A stretch of 64,000 bases of DNA, from assembly GCA_023231475.1 (NCBI GenBank), contig JALJEE010000145.1, positions 1 through 64,000 on the forward strand. The letters are read 5' to 3'. The translations under genes were made by a program, and so were the position numbers. Positions 53,769-64,000 of this stretch are shown here, piece by piece. The DNA is from Seison nebaliae (lineage: Eukaryota > Rotifera > Pararotatoria > Seisonacea > Seisonidae). The notes beneath the pieces were generated by a model. That model was given only the letters and a program-made list of their open reading frames with translations. It was not told the origin of the DNA and searched no databases. Numbering within the stretch: position 1 is the first letter of the stretch; every line of letters starts with the position of its first letter.

Positions 53769-56700
53769 ATGACTGTGAATTTCAGAGAGAGGAGAAATGA
53801 TTCTCTCAAATATTTGCATGTGATCGACGAGAATTATTATCTGATCCAAGAAACGGATCGATTGTTCTTCACCACTCGAGGTTCCTCCCAATCATTCTCA
53901 TCGTTTCTATTCATTTCTCATGGAGAATAGAAGGACAATATGATCGATTGACGAATAACTCTTTCGAATTTCCAGAAGTTTTCTTTCCATTTTAATCTAA
54001 TTATATTTTCATAATTTCTCTTCTTATTTTATTCGATTTTTATCATTCTTCCAGTGGAATGTTCATAATATGAAACGAGAACGAATTTCCATTCATTCCG
54101 ATAAATCGATAGTTGCAGTAGCCAAGCCGAGAAATATCATATTTCTAAGAAGAACAAATCAGAGAACGTTTGTTAAACTTCATATTATGTAAGTAGTCAA
54201 TTCACTTCTAGAATTGACATGAAAGGAGAAATTCTCGTTTCTAATTCACAAAATGTCAATGACGTCGAAATACATTTCCATCCGGTGAAATCTCATTTGG
54301 TATAATTTTTAGTAACAAAAAATATTTTTTAATTTTCTTTAGTTGTGTTTTATGAATAATCGAAGTTTGTCCATTCTCGACTTCAATTTGGCGATGTCTT
54401 CCTCTTCCTCCTATTCTATGAATTATGTCAATCAATATATCGATGATTTCCGAAGTGCCGTTTGGCATTCAGATAATTCACTTCTCGTCAGTTATGGAAA
54501 GGAGATGATGAGTATTTTAGATTTACGAGAACGATGTTTTAATATTTTTCTTTTGATATACATTTTTATTCTTTTCCAATTAAAGATCATCGGACGAGTG
54601 AAAGTGTAACTGATAATCATTTGTGTACTTTGAGATTGAAGAAATACAATTCGAATACATCAACTTTCATTTCAACATGTGAATGTGAGAGTAATGTTTG
54701 GCGATTGTGGGACATTCGTCAACTCACCAAACCAATATATTGTCATTCGATGGAGAATCATCGAATTCTCGATATTCAATGGAATTCCATTGTCGAGTTT
54801 ATTTTAGTTTTATTTCATTTCTCTTTCTATAATTTAATCGTTCAGATCCAATTTATTTGCAACATTATATTCTCCCAATAATTCAAATGGCAGTAACAAA
54901 TTACATTTATTTTCAGTTGAACGAATTAATTTATTTAATGAAAATGATCGATTCCCTTCCGTCGATATTCAACCCTCTACCATTTTCGGTTTGAATTCCT
55001 TTCCAAAATTTATTTTTCAACTTTTTAATTTTTCGTAGAAGATCAAAATGGAGCGGAAATCTGTTCGTTCGAATGGTGTTCCACTAAAACGAATAAAGAA
55101 TTAAATTTATTGAAATTAACTCAAAAAGATGAGATTGTCGTCACACCTACTTCGTCAACGTCTTCATCAGATCAACAAGATTATTTAATGGATCAGCCAG
55201 TGAGACATAAACGATCCGTTCACCATATCGAACGATATTCCGTCGCTGATAAATTGATATTTGTTTTCTCTTTTAAAATTCAATTAATTTCTTGATATTC
55301 CTCATTTCATGGAATGATTTCAGGGAATTCGTCGAGATATGTTATTTTGGTTGAATGGGAAGAATGTAAATATTTTTGTGAACAAGACACCATATAATGC
55401 TTTGCAAGCTATGAAAGATAAGAAATTATCTTCCACCGGTTTCACTACAAGTTTATTTTAAAAATTTTTAAATTTCGTAAAATTTTAAAATATTTCTCAT
55501 CAGCAACTGACGTCAATTTGAATATTACGAAATATCAAACAGATTTTTTCGCTTTAGAGTCCATCGATCTCATTTTCCGTGCCAGTAAATTATATGGTAT
55601 TAAAGTTAATTTAACAACATTTTTTCAAATTAACTTTTAAAATATCTTATTGATATTTGATATTGATTATAGGCAATTGACGATTGTTGTGAAATGGTAC
55701 AAGGAAATACGGAATTGTTTTTCGCTTGGGATATTTTCCGAAAAGACATTAATGTGTCTCATCCGTTTTTCTTTGGAATTTCTGACGTTCCAGAAGAATT
55801 CAGTTAGCAGAATTTATTTCTAAATTATAATATGATATTTTTTTTAGATTTCCAATTTGGTGATGAGATATTCCGTCATATATGGAAAACAACAAAACGA
55901 ATTCCTTCAGTGAGAACTTATATTCCTGGGAAAAGTAATTTGATGAGAGATGATTCGGATACTTCGAAAGATGATGATAATGAGAAAAAGATAAAGTTTA
56001 AAATTATCAAATAATTTTATCGTTTTATTTTAATTATTTAGTAAAAAATCGACAATGAGAAAAATTTATGTGGAGATATGTCAAGTGAGTGAGAAGAAGC
56101 AGTTCGATTAATTTTCCTAATTTCAAATGATATTTTATTGACTAATTTAGACGAGAAGATATTGACGTCCGATTTGCCACATATGTTTTCTCACTCGATA
56201 TGTCTAGTGCTTTAGTTCTCGGTTGATTTCTTTCTTCAAATTTTCTATGTTCAATTTCTCGTTCAATTTAGATACGAAACTTTCCATCGAATGTGAATTG
56301 ATGAAGATAATAATTCTTAATTATTTAGTAATCGTTGACAAGAAACAAGCAGAAAATGAAGAAGATTTCATTCTTAGTACTAAACCATGTAAAATCAATG
56401 CACAACAATATCGATGGCAATTCGATGCAATACAAGTGTTGTATCATCCTTATTTACCTATCAATCGATCTAATCTTCAATCTGGATCATCATCAACAAC
56501 CACACCTCTTCGAAGTAAACAATTTTCTTTCATAGAACATAATTTTTCGAGACAACGAACAGATCGTAGTAATGAAAGAGATCGAAAACGAAATAATTTG
56601 ATCGATAAAACAAGCGAGAAAATGACAAAGATAACAGAAGAACCGGATGATGATATTCCATTCACTTATCATCATTGTGTCGACACTTCGAATCAATATG

Positions 56701-58243
56701 AAGAACGACAACAACAAAAATTTCATTCATCATATGTTCGAAATGTTATACTCTTCCTCTCATATATGTTGAGACAAGCCGTTAAACCTATAGAAGAGCA
56801 AGAAGAGAAAAAATTGATCGGAATATTTCAGACGATTTTTTCCGAGTTAATTGCATTCGGATGTTACGAACCGGAATATTTCGAGAATGGAAGAAATTCA
56901 ATTAAATTGAGTGATAACGAGCGAGAAGTTTGTCGGAAATTTAAACATATTTACAATGAAGAGATTAGTCAATACGGACGGATTTGTTTATTCCTTTCTC
57001 AATTAATTCATCTGATTCATATGAAACGAACGAAATCTTTGAATTTCCTTCAAGATCTATTGAATTCTATCGAACGAGATTTAGGCGCAATTGATGTGGG
57101 ACTTGTTGCACTAACTATTTTCCTTAGTCTTCCTATTATTGTTTATGATGATAATTTGTCGTTGATCGACAGAATTCCTTTAGCCTTCACTTATTTGCCA
57201 AGTAATGTGTTGAAAAATTTCATTCACGACCAACAAATATTGAATCAATTGGATGGGAATCTTATTGGACTCATTTTTAGTGGAATGAACGAACAATATT
57301 TTCTTCCTTTAGCACAATCTTATATCGATCGTACAGGAGATGTACAAACAATTATCTACTTAACTGTCAGATCGAAGAAATGGAATTTAATAAAACATCG
57401 TCTCTCCCAACAATGGATCTCTCAATATCGTCAATTCCTCAATTTGAATAAGTGTTGGAAGGAGAGATGTCTCTTCGATGTTTGGCGTAATAATCTTATT
57501 CGATGTGTCGCCGCTTCTACTTTACAATCGACATCAGAAAAGAATGACAATAATGCATCTACCATCGCTACTACTTTAGGGCTTGCACACCAATTGGAGA
57601 ACTATCTCCCAACGGACACCACTTCCACAGAACATCGTCCCACTGTTCTTTGTAATTTCTGTTCTAGGCCGATTTCTTTGTTAGGTTATCGCAAAACTCA
57701 GTGGGACAAAATGACTATTTTCAAACACTTCACCAAACATGGAAGACGAATGGATCATTTCGATCAATCCGTCAATCTCCCATCTTCCAAAGTCGGTCGA
57801 GTTAATGCTGCTCTTTGCCCTCATTGTCAAAACTCATTACCACGTTGTTCAATTTGTTATTTACATCTCGGTTCTTTAAGTTCTACTGACAATTCCAACC
57901 AAAGTTTATTTATTCGTTTAATAATTAATTCAAAATTATTTTTTTATAGATTTGAGGTCACAAATGGATAATGGTGTTATTAGTGAATTGCATGGAACAT
58001 TGAACGATAGTGGTTATCTTCCTATTGATGCTTGGTTTACTTGGTGTCAAACCTGTTTGCATGGCGGACATTATTCCCATATCGATGAATGGTTTAAGTT
58101 AGTTTTTTCATTTCCGATATTTGTTTTTAAGTTTTAAATAATTCGAATTTATCTTTCTGCTTTTCAGGAAACATGAACAATGTCCAGTTTTAGATTGTAA
58201 ATGTACTTGTCGTATCATGGAATCATCAGATTATGACGTGTAA
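53769..58243 (+). CDS. MIOS: GATOR2 subunit MIOS (Mio, WD-repeat and RING-like)
   Basis: GATOR2 scaffold subunit; it relays amino-acid sufficiency to Rag GTPases and TORC1 at the lysosome. I can follow 17 exons with 16 short introns from ATG 53769 to TAA 58243. The WD-like part includes VEIHFHPVKSHL, NVWRLWDIRQLTKPIY and FEWCSTKTNKE. The alpha-solenoid begins around 55.5 kb, and its match to human MIOS is good near 57.2-57.5 kb (LAQSYIDRTGDVQTIIYLTV against MESYVDRTGDVQTASYC). The C-terminal zinc/RING-like part has CNFCSRPIS, CPHCQNSLPRCSICYLHLG and, across intron 15, WFTWCQTCLHGGHYSHIDEW with CPVLDCKCTC. Fourteen introns start GTT. The third (about 54190) could only be placed as a 23-nt GTAAGT intron and the fourth starts GTATAA, so exons 3-5 are the least certain. 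Confidence 0.9.
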
Positions 58244-58478
58244 AAAGGATAATGCACAAAATGTGCACAAAATATGCAAAGTTCTAGTGACAATTTTTTC
58301 TTTCAAATTTTTTAATAAATTAATCACCGAGTATTTTATTCACGTACTCTGCGTTTTATTCTATAACCTATAAGATTTCTAAAACTATAAATTTTTCTGA
58401 GAAGAATTCTCAAATGAAATAAAATTAGTAAAGTGTAAAAGGAGAAATGTGAATTTATTTGATGAAAAGTGAAATTAA

Positions 58479-58949
58479 TTAAGTTTTTTTCCCAAGGAAT
58501 TTGTGATTGAATTTTCGATAGAGGAAACGTTTCCGTCGAAGAAGGGAAAAAAGGAGATTGGGTCTCTGAGCAGCGAGAATTCCTCGCTCGTAATTTAATC
58601 TTCTGGTTATTCGTTCCATTTCATTTCCTTTGAATCCTCTAAGCCATGGTGGCGCTTTTATCAAACTATCTAATCGAATGTTCCATTCTGGATTTCCGAG
58701 AATGTCGATATAATCATTTTGACCGAATATCACTTTATTTTTTGACCAAGCATCGTTCGCTATATATGGTGGCAATAAAAGAGGTGTATTGGATTTGGGA
58801 CGAGGAAGAGGTCCGCCTTGATAATATTTCGGTTGGAAACCTTTATTTAACAAATACTTCCCAGGAATTCGACCTGGACGATAATATTGAAGATATGATG
58901 TTTGTGAGAAAGCTCGACGAAAGAAATTTCCAATCAAATTATTTTTCAT
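58479..58949 (-). CDS. MRPL51: mitochondrial large-subunit ribosomal protein mL51
   Basis: Component of the mitochondrial 39S subunit. Single exon; from the ATG at 58949 (MKNNLIGNFFRRAFSQTSYL) it has 156 residues, and the first ~20 form a basic, Ser/Phe-containing presequence. The conserved core is plain: NKVIFGQNDYIDILGNPEWN parallels human AMFGVYDNIGILGNFEKHP, then LIKAPPWLRGFKGNEMERIT parallels LIRGPIWLRGWKGNELQRC, and KRFLYRKFNHKFLGKK closes the protein. It converges with MIOS and is divergent from CLN5. Confidence 0.92.
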   Translation of the reverse strand: MKNNLIGNFFRRAFSQTSYLQYYRPGRIPGKYLLNKGFQPKYYQGGPLPRPKSNTPLLLPPYIANDAWSKNKVIFGQNDYIDILGNPEWNIRLDSLIKAPPWLRGFKGNEMERITRRLNYERGILAAQRPNLLFSLLRRKRFLYRKFNHKFLGKKT

Positions 58950-58970
58950 ATTCGAAATTTGGAAAACCAA

Positions 58971-59338
58971 ATTTTTGAAATTAAATTGCTCTCAATTAAT
59001 TTTGGACCCACTTCATTAAATTATGATGGAATAAAGATTATTAAAATGTTTAGCTCGAATTGAAGGATGGAATTTCTTGCAATCATAATCAGTCTGAAAT
59101 TAATTGTCATGATAGTTTCTGAGTTACTGAACTATTTTTTCACAATTGTTGATTATTTCACTCTCTTAACATATTTCTGTGGGAGTAACTCACGTTCACT
59201 CAAATGTCAATAAATATCAAAGATCACGTGAATTTCCATTTTCATACTGTTGAATAAGTTGGACGAATTGACACCTCAATAAAATAATGAATTTGATGTT
59301 TGTATAGATCGTTCGTAACTTCTCTAATTTATGAAAAT
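58971..59338. other. divergent intergenic region mL51/CLN5
   Basis: About 370 bp, probably the promoters of both genes. No element is recognised. Confidence 0.5.
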
Positions 59339-60477
59339 ATGAAGATTGATCTGTTGATGATTTTGGTAACAATTTCCATCGTCCAATGTGATAGATGGCC
59401 AGTTCCTTATCAGTTTATCTTTAATATTTCTTACTTAATTCATTTTTAATTGATTAATTATCTTCAAATTACTAATATTAATAAAATTGAAGACGATATG
59501 AGTCACGTCCAACAAATGATCCATATTGTCAAGCTGGAGTAATTCCATTCTGTCCGGATCGTGCACAATATCTGCCGATTGCATCGAACGAAGATGAAAT
59601 TGACATTTTTGCTTTAAAGAAACCAGTTTGGCAATTTAAATTTGGTGATTTACTAGGAAAATTGGTTGGAGATAATTTTCATTTTCTATTTTGATCATTA
59701 TTATATTTACTTATATTACTTACATTTATTTAGAATATTATTCATGATGCTATTGGATTCTATAATCGAAGAACGAAACTTAATTATACAATGGAATGGT
59801 ATGAATTAGATCAAATATTCAATTGTACTTTCGCTCATACTCGAGAAGATTCGAATATTACTTGGTGCAATCAAGGTGCACTTTGTCTCTATGACGGAAT
59901 AGATGATGACATCTGGTTAAATACCACATATGGAGTACTAAAGAATATTGGAAGAATTAATGGAAAAGGATTCAATCAATTCCTCAATTGGACCACAAAT
60001 GATAATCGAACTGGTCCTTTCTATTTTGGATGGACAAATCTCAATTCGTCAGATGACAAGAGTCCAACTACTCAGACATTCTTCGAAGCATTCGATTGTG
60101 CCAGTTATGTATTAAGAGCTTTAAAAAATCTTCGTCGATTTGGTGCACAATTCGAACCATCTTCATTCAATTATACTTTAATGCACATTTATTCGAAAGA
60201 ACCAAAATATTTAGATTTGCATGAAAACATATTTGGACCGACATCAATAAACAAACAATTGATGAATTCAATTTGGGACTTTTATTACATTTTCCGTCCT
60301 TTACACCTCCCACTCGAACGAATGAATGATTCTTTATTTGAAAGAATTATGAAAATTCTCAAGCAAATCATTATGAAGAAAACTTTCTTTATCTACTTTA
60401 ATGATGCTTATTGGCATCTGAATTTGACGGAACCATATTTCGATTTTAAATTCAAACTAATTCCATTACCAATTTAA
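59339..60477 (+). CDS. CLN5: lysosomal CLN5 (BMP synthase)
   Basis: Soluble lysosomal glycoprotein, mutated in a childhood neuronal ceroid lipofuscinosis and reported to make bis(monoacylglycero)phosphate by transacylation. Three exons (59339-59412, 59493-59664, 59734-60477), 329 residues. An N-terminal signal sequence (MKIDLLMILVTISIVQC) leads to WPVPYQRYESRPTNDPYCQA. The core then follows the human protein closely: PVWQFKFGDLLGKL, IIHDAIGFYNRRTKLNYTME with WYELDQIFNCTFAH, WCNQGALCLYDGIDDDIWLN, FEAFDCASYVLRALKNLRRF, FGPTSINK and the C-terminal LIPLPI. The reported catalytic His (IIHDAIG), Glu (MEWYEL) and Cys (FDCASYV) are all kept. Several N-x-S/T sites are present. The closest-to-human sequence in the window. 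Confidence 0.96.
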
Positions 60478-60602
60478 CTAGAATTGATAAGGAAAATAAA
60501 ATTTCTTTTAAAATAGAGCTTCTTGTTACTATGGAAACTAAGTAAATAAAATCAAAACTCATATTCAATTTCTTAAAAAAAAAACTTATTTGCTTTAAAA
60601 TA

Positions 60603-63600
60603 ATGGGAATTGATCTAAAACATTCCTCTCAACATAATGCCATCGAACGATATTATTGTTATGGCGAATTAGCTCAGAAGAAATTGGTGAAGTTTTCCGA
60701 CGAACACGAATTATGTCAAAGCTTAACTAGTTGCGGACAATTGACGAAGATATTTGCCAATAAGAGAAAGTGTGATGAGGAGAATTTCAATGTTTCTGAA
60801 AAAATTCGTTCTGACTTCCTGAAAATTTCGTTAGATCTGCTCGCCAAACAATGGTTCCATCGACAGGATTTGAGAAAGGAAGAAATCTTATATTTAATCG
60901 ATGAAATCGTTCCCGCCACCGTTCTAGCATGTGATGCTCTCCTGAATATGTTAGAAGCGGAGAATATGAATTTCGATGATCCCCAATTTAATCCATTATC
61001 ATTCCTCGGATCTTGGCTATTACGTCATAATCCGAGAAGACATCCGTTCATTTTAAGAAAAGAATATGGGAGAACTTGTCGTATTGGTTATTATCAGGTG
61101 AAGCAAATACTTTATGGATATCGTTTACCCGAACTTGAAAATGTTTATAGAATTTTCATTTTTTTAATATAATAATCGTTCCAAATGTAAGTGTAAAATG
61201 ACTGCCATCAATCTCTTCCAAGAACATGTTCAACAGGAAGTCATTGATAAAATGGAACAAGAACGACGACATTCTCTATTATCAAATGAATTTGCTGCTT
61301 GGAACAATAATTATCATGGTACCATATCGACGGATATCGTTTTTAATGTTTTCAAATATGTTGCACATATTTTGAATGAGAGATATGATGAATTACCATT
61401 CCATCAAATACGACGTTTAGATGAAGCTATTCAACGAAATATCTACACCTTCTTCAATGTGAAACAATTTATTGAAGTTGGAATTTAAGGGCAAAATTAA
61501 TTTCAATAATTTATTTTCAGTTCACTAAACGACTATTGAAGTGGCATCCAAAAATGATGTTTGATGAAATTTTAGCAATAATTCGTTTATGTCGAAATAT
61601 GCATGAAAGTTCACTAATCGTTCATCAACTAACCGAATATTTGAAGACTATTTTTACCGATTTGGATTCGATGAATGTTTACATAATTTCTTTCAACATT
61701 CACTTCCTAACTTCATTTGTCGATTAGATAAAATTAATAGATAGACAATCGATGCAAGAACGAGCAGTAAAGATATTTTCGGAAGTTTCTTTTAATCGAA
61801 CAATCCGCAATCCACTCATGAGTTAATTTAAAATAATTTTTCCTGTTTATATTTTTCCGAATAAAGTTCCCATGGATAGTCGAGTTGATGACGATCGATA
61901 TTATTTGGAAAATTTCCTTCTCATCGAAGATTCGTTGAAACAACCAAGAGGGTTGTCCGTCCATATGGATAAGGAAATTAGCGTTCGACAATTGAGTAAT
62001 AGTGCCGGATCAGAAGTGAGTTATCATACTCAAACTGTAACTGAGAATTTAGATAAGGATCGCAGATCTAATTTTAAAACTTACGTGAAACGTCCGTTGG
62101 ATGTGAAGAACATTTCCGGTTGTTATCTGAGGAAATCATTAGATGCAAGTTATGTGAAAGATTCGAATTGGAATTTGTTAGAGAGGAACGAGAAATATCT
62201 GGATTTCCACGCTTTCCATACGTTCATCACGTCGTTAATGGAAGCGAATGTACTCGTAAATAACATACAGAAGTTTTGTGAGAAACTTATAAATGAACAT
62301 CCATTAAATCCAGAATTAACGTTGGAATCGTTGAAGGAACAACGAGAGAATATTCAACGTGATCGACTAATTTATAAGACATACGAAATATTTAAGAGTT
62401 GGGATCGTACGAATTCAGGAAAAATTTATGCTGATGACATCTTCAACATACTCTCAAAATATGACGACGAAAAAAACAATTATATTATAGCCAAAGGTTC
62501 TTCCTCTTCTTATTCATTTTCTTCATAAATTTTCATTTAGTTCAAGAAATTCATTGCTCTTCTCAGAAAATTACTGTGAATAAAATTGAATTTTCTTCCT
62601 TACTCATCGACTATTATACACTTCATACATGGAATGATGACATGGTTTTTCTCACTCGATTTATATATCAAAAATTAAAAGTTTATGGAATTTTTGTTAA
62701 TTTCAAAATTCAAATTAATTCCAGCAAACTTATGAGGAGAATGTGAAATTGAGTAGTCGACGTGAATGGTTGAGGTCTCTCCTTCTCCTTTCCCATCAAC
62801 ACAACTGCACCACAAAAGATATCGCCAATCGAACATTCGATATCATTCTACAGGTTTTCCCACCATCATTTCCATTTTTTATAGCGATTTTCTAGAATTC
62901 CGTTAACCAAAAAGAAAGTACACTACGAAATTATTCGGTTACCATATACTATTTATTGCCGAGAGTGGGAAGCGATATAGGACTGAGAGTTATCGCTGCA
63001 ACGAAACCAGATGATGAGTATTGTGAAGGAAAGATTATAACCCCTGAAGATTCCACTTTAATGTTCGGATGTATCGAATCTAGTAAAATCATATTGAAAA
63101 CAAATACTGCTAATGATAAGACGATTTTCCATTGGATTCCTGATAGAGATTCCATCAACGGATGTATCGCTTATGTACCAATTTTAAACTGCGACACTCA
63201 AGCCGTCGGAATCATGGTTGTTGATACATTTCGTGATAGATATCCAGAAGATAAATTCACAAAAGAAGAATTAGATTTCTTTCAAGTTATTCAATTAATT
63301 TACTCGTATAATTCTCTCTTGATATTATAAGATGTTCGCCAATGCATTCGATACGGCATATAATCAGTTGAAACGGAATTTACAATTTTTATTTGCTGTG
63401 AAAAATTTCGTTAATCATATGTTCCACAAATATCGATCAGTTAATACGATTCATCAATTCTATTCAATTAATTAATATTAATTCTAGATAAAAGGAATAA
63501 ACTTCTATGAAGTTCATCCACAAAATATCTCAAAGGACAAATCGAATGAATGTCCGTTTTCTCTCAAACGTTTATTTCATTGTGATGGAACGGCATGTCT

Positions 63601-64000
63601 ACTAGATCAATCATTGGAAGAGAGTTGGAAAGAACAAGAACTTTTCTTGTCCGATTCCATATTTCGGTTAATCTCAACTTAAAACAATTGAAATTTAAAT
63701 GTCATTACAAATAGAGAGGGGATGTTTCGAAGCGTTCGAGATGGTATCACAGTCATATCGCCCAATGCATTGGATATCGATATATATCAACCACTAATGG
63801 CTGATAAAAAGGAAACATCACATCTCTTCCAATTTGTAGTAGATGCACAAATCCTATCCATAGAGAATATTTTCACAATGAAAGACAATATTTTCCGTTT
63901 AGACTTTGTCCGATACAACAATCGAATTCAAAGATTTCTCGAATGCATTAGAGATGGTTCTACTGATAGTGTCGCCTTCATTAAATATAGTTATTTCAAT
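60603..64000 (+). CDS. EFCAB5-like protein with EF-hand and GAF-type region, 3' end beyond window
   Basis: Eleven exons joined by ten short GTT introns stay in one frame from ATG 60603 to the window end. Exon 1 carries FNPLSFLGSWLLRHNPRRHP, reminiscent of EFCAB5 and related axonemal proteins. Helical segments follow, with NLFQEHVQQEVIDKMEQERR and WHPKMMFDEILAIIRLC. An EF-hand-like loop occurs in FKSWDRTNSGKIYADDIFNI (~62.4 kb). A GAF-like domain runs through RVGSDIGLRVIAATKPDDEY, IESSKIILKTNTANDKT and CIAYVPILNCDTQAVGIMVV. This layout matches EFCAB5, a sperm-flagellum/cilium-associated protein. Assignment rests on my memory of domain order and motif resemblance, not alignment. The frame is still open at 64000, so the C-terminus is missing. 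Confidence 0.65.

Noticed and set aside
54256-56014. Five short plus-strand frames as independent genes
   Set aside because: They join in phase as MIOS exons.
1-64000. CRISPR arrays, bacterial operons or rRNA
   Set aside because: The window is eukaryotic nuclear DNA. No regularly spaced repeats of that kind or rRNA sequence are present.

Overview
The window is animal nuclear DNA. It carries spliceosomal introns, a nicotinic acetylcholine receptor subunit, an Orai calcium channel, CLN5, tyrosylprotein sulfotransferase and GATOR2, BORC and TFIIH subunits. The DNA is very AT-rich with many GAT, TTC and TC runs, and most introns are only about 41-60 nt. I cannot fix the clade. The compactness and low-complexity inserts would fit an acariform mite. 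The likely ciliary EF-hand/GAF gene at the right end, the bacterial-type agmatine deiminase and tight same-strand gene pairs would also fit a small ciliated invertebrate such as a rotifer.

Layout. 1-6 kb: an unidentified gene fragment, two unidentified plus-strand genes, a PARN-like deadenylase (-) and folylpolyglutamate synthase (-). 6.8-9.8 kb: two paralogous small secreted Arg/Tyr-rich peptides around a pair of ~200-bp direct repeats. 10-12.5 kb: a highly divergent nicotinic-type receptor subunit (-). 12.5-16.9 kb: gene-poor. 16.9-22.8 kb: BORCS8-like (-), BRF1 (-), NAA40-like acetyltransferase (-) and an acidic two-RRM protein (+). 24-28 kb: an orphan membrane protein (+) and a PWWP2-type protein (-). 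28-30.7 kb: simple repeats. 30.7-34.7 kb: Orai (+), agmatine deiminase (-) and an H2A-like histone (-). 34.7-38.7 kb: gene-poor. 38.7-50 kb: TPST (+), TFIIH subunit 5 overlapping an unknown gene (-), PGAM5 (+), RBM45-like (+), NDUFA6 (-), BOLA2 (-) and ZNF598 (+). 50-64 kb: two orphans (+), MIOS (+), mitochondrial ribosomal protein mL51 (-), CLN5 (+) and a partial EFCAB5-like gene (+).

Most genes are unrelated housekeeping functions: transcription (BRF1, TFIIH5, PWWP2, H2A), RNA handling (PARN, RBM45, ZNF598), mitochondria (PGAM5, NDUFA6, mL51), Fe-S trafficking (BOLA2) and lysosome/TORC1 (MIOS, BORCS8, CLN5). They do not form one pathway.

The strongest unexpected signal is in the introns. 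Of 54 introns placed by reading frame and homology, 52 begin GTT instead of the usual GTA/GTG. In three places a textbook GTAAGT or GTGAG donor lies a few bases upstream but gives the wrong phase, and the GTT site restores the frame. Other highlights are a nicotinic-type subunit with about 135 extra residues before TM1 and a rewritten pore, an Orai channel with a TM3 Glu-to-Asp change and a ~200-residue cytosolic loop, an agmatine deiminase probably acquired by horizontal transfer, and the secreted Arg/Tyr peptide pair. All splice models here are read by eye and have no transcript support.
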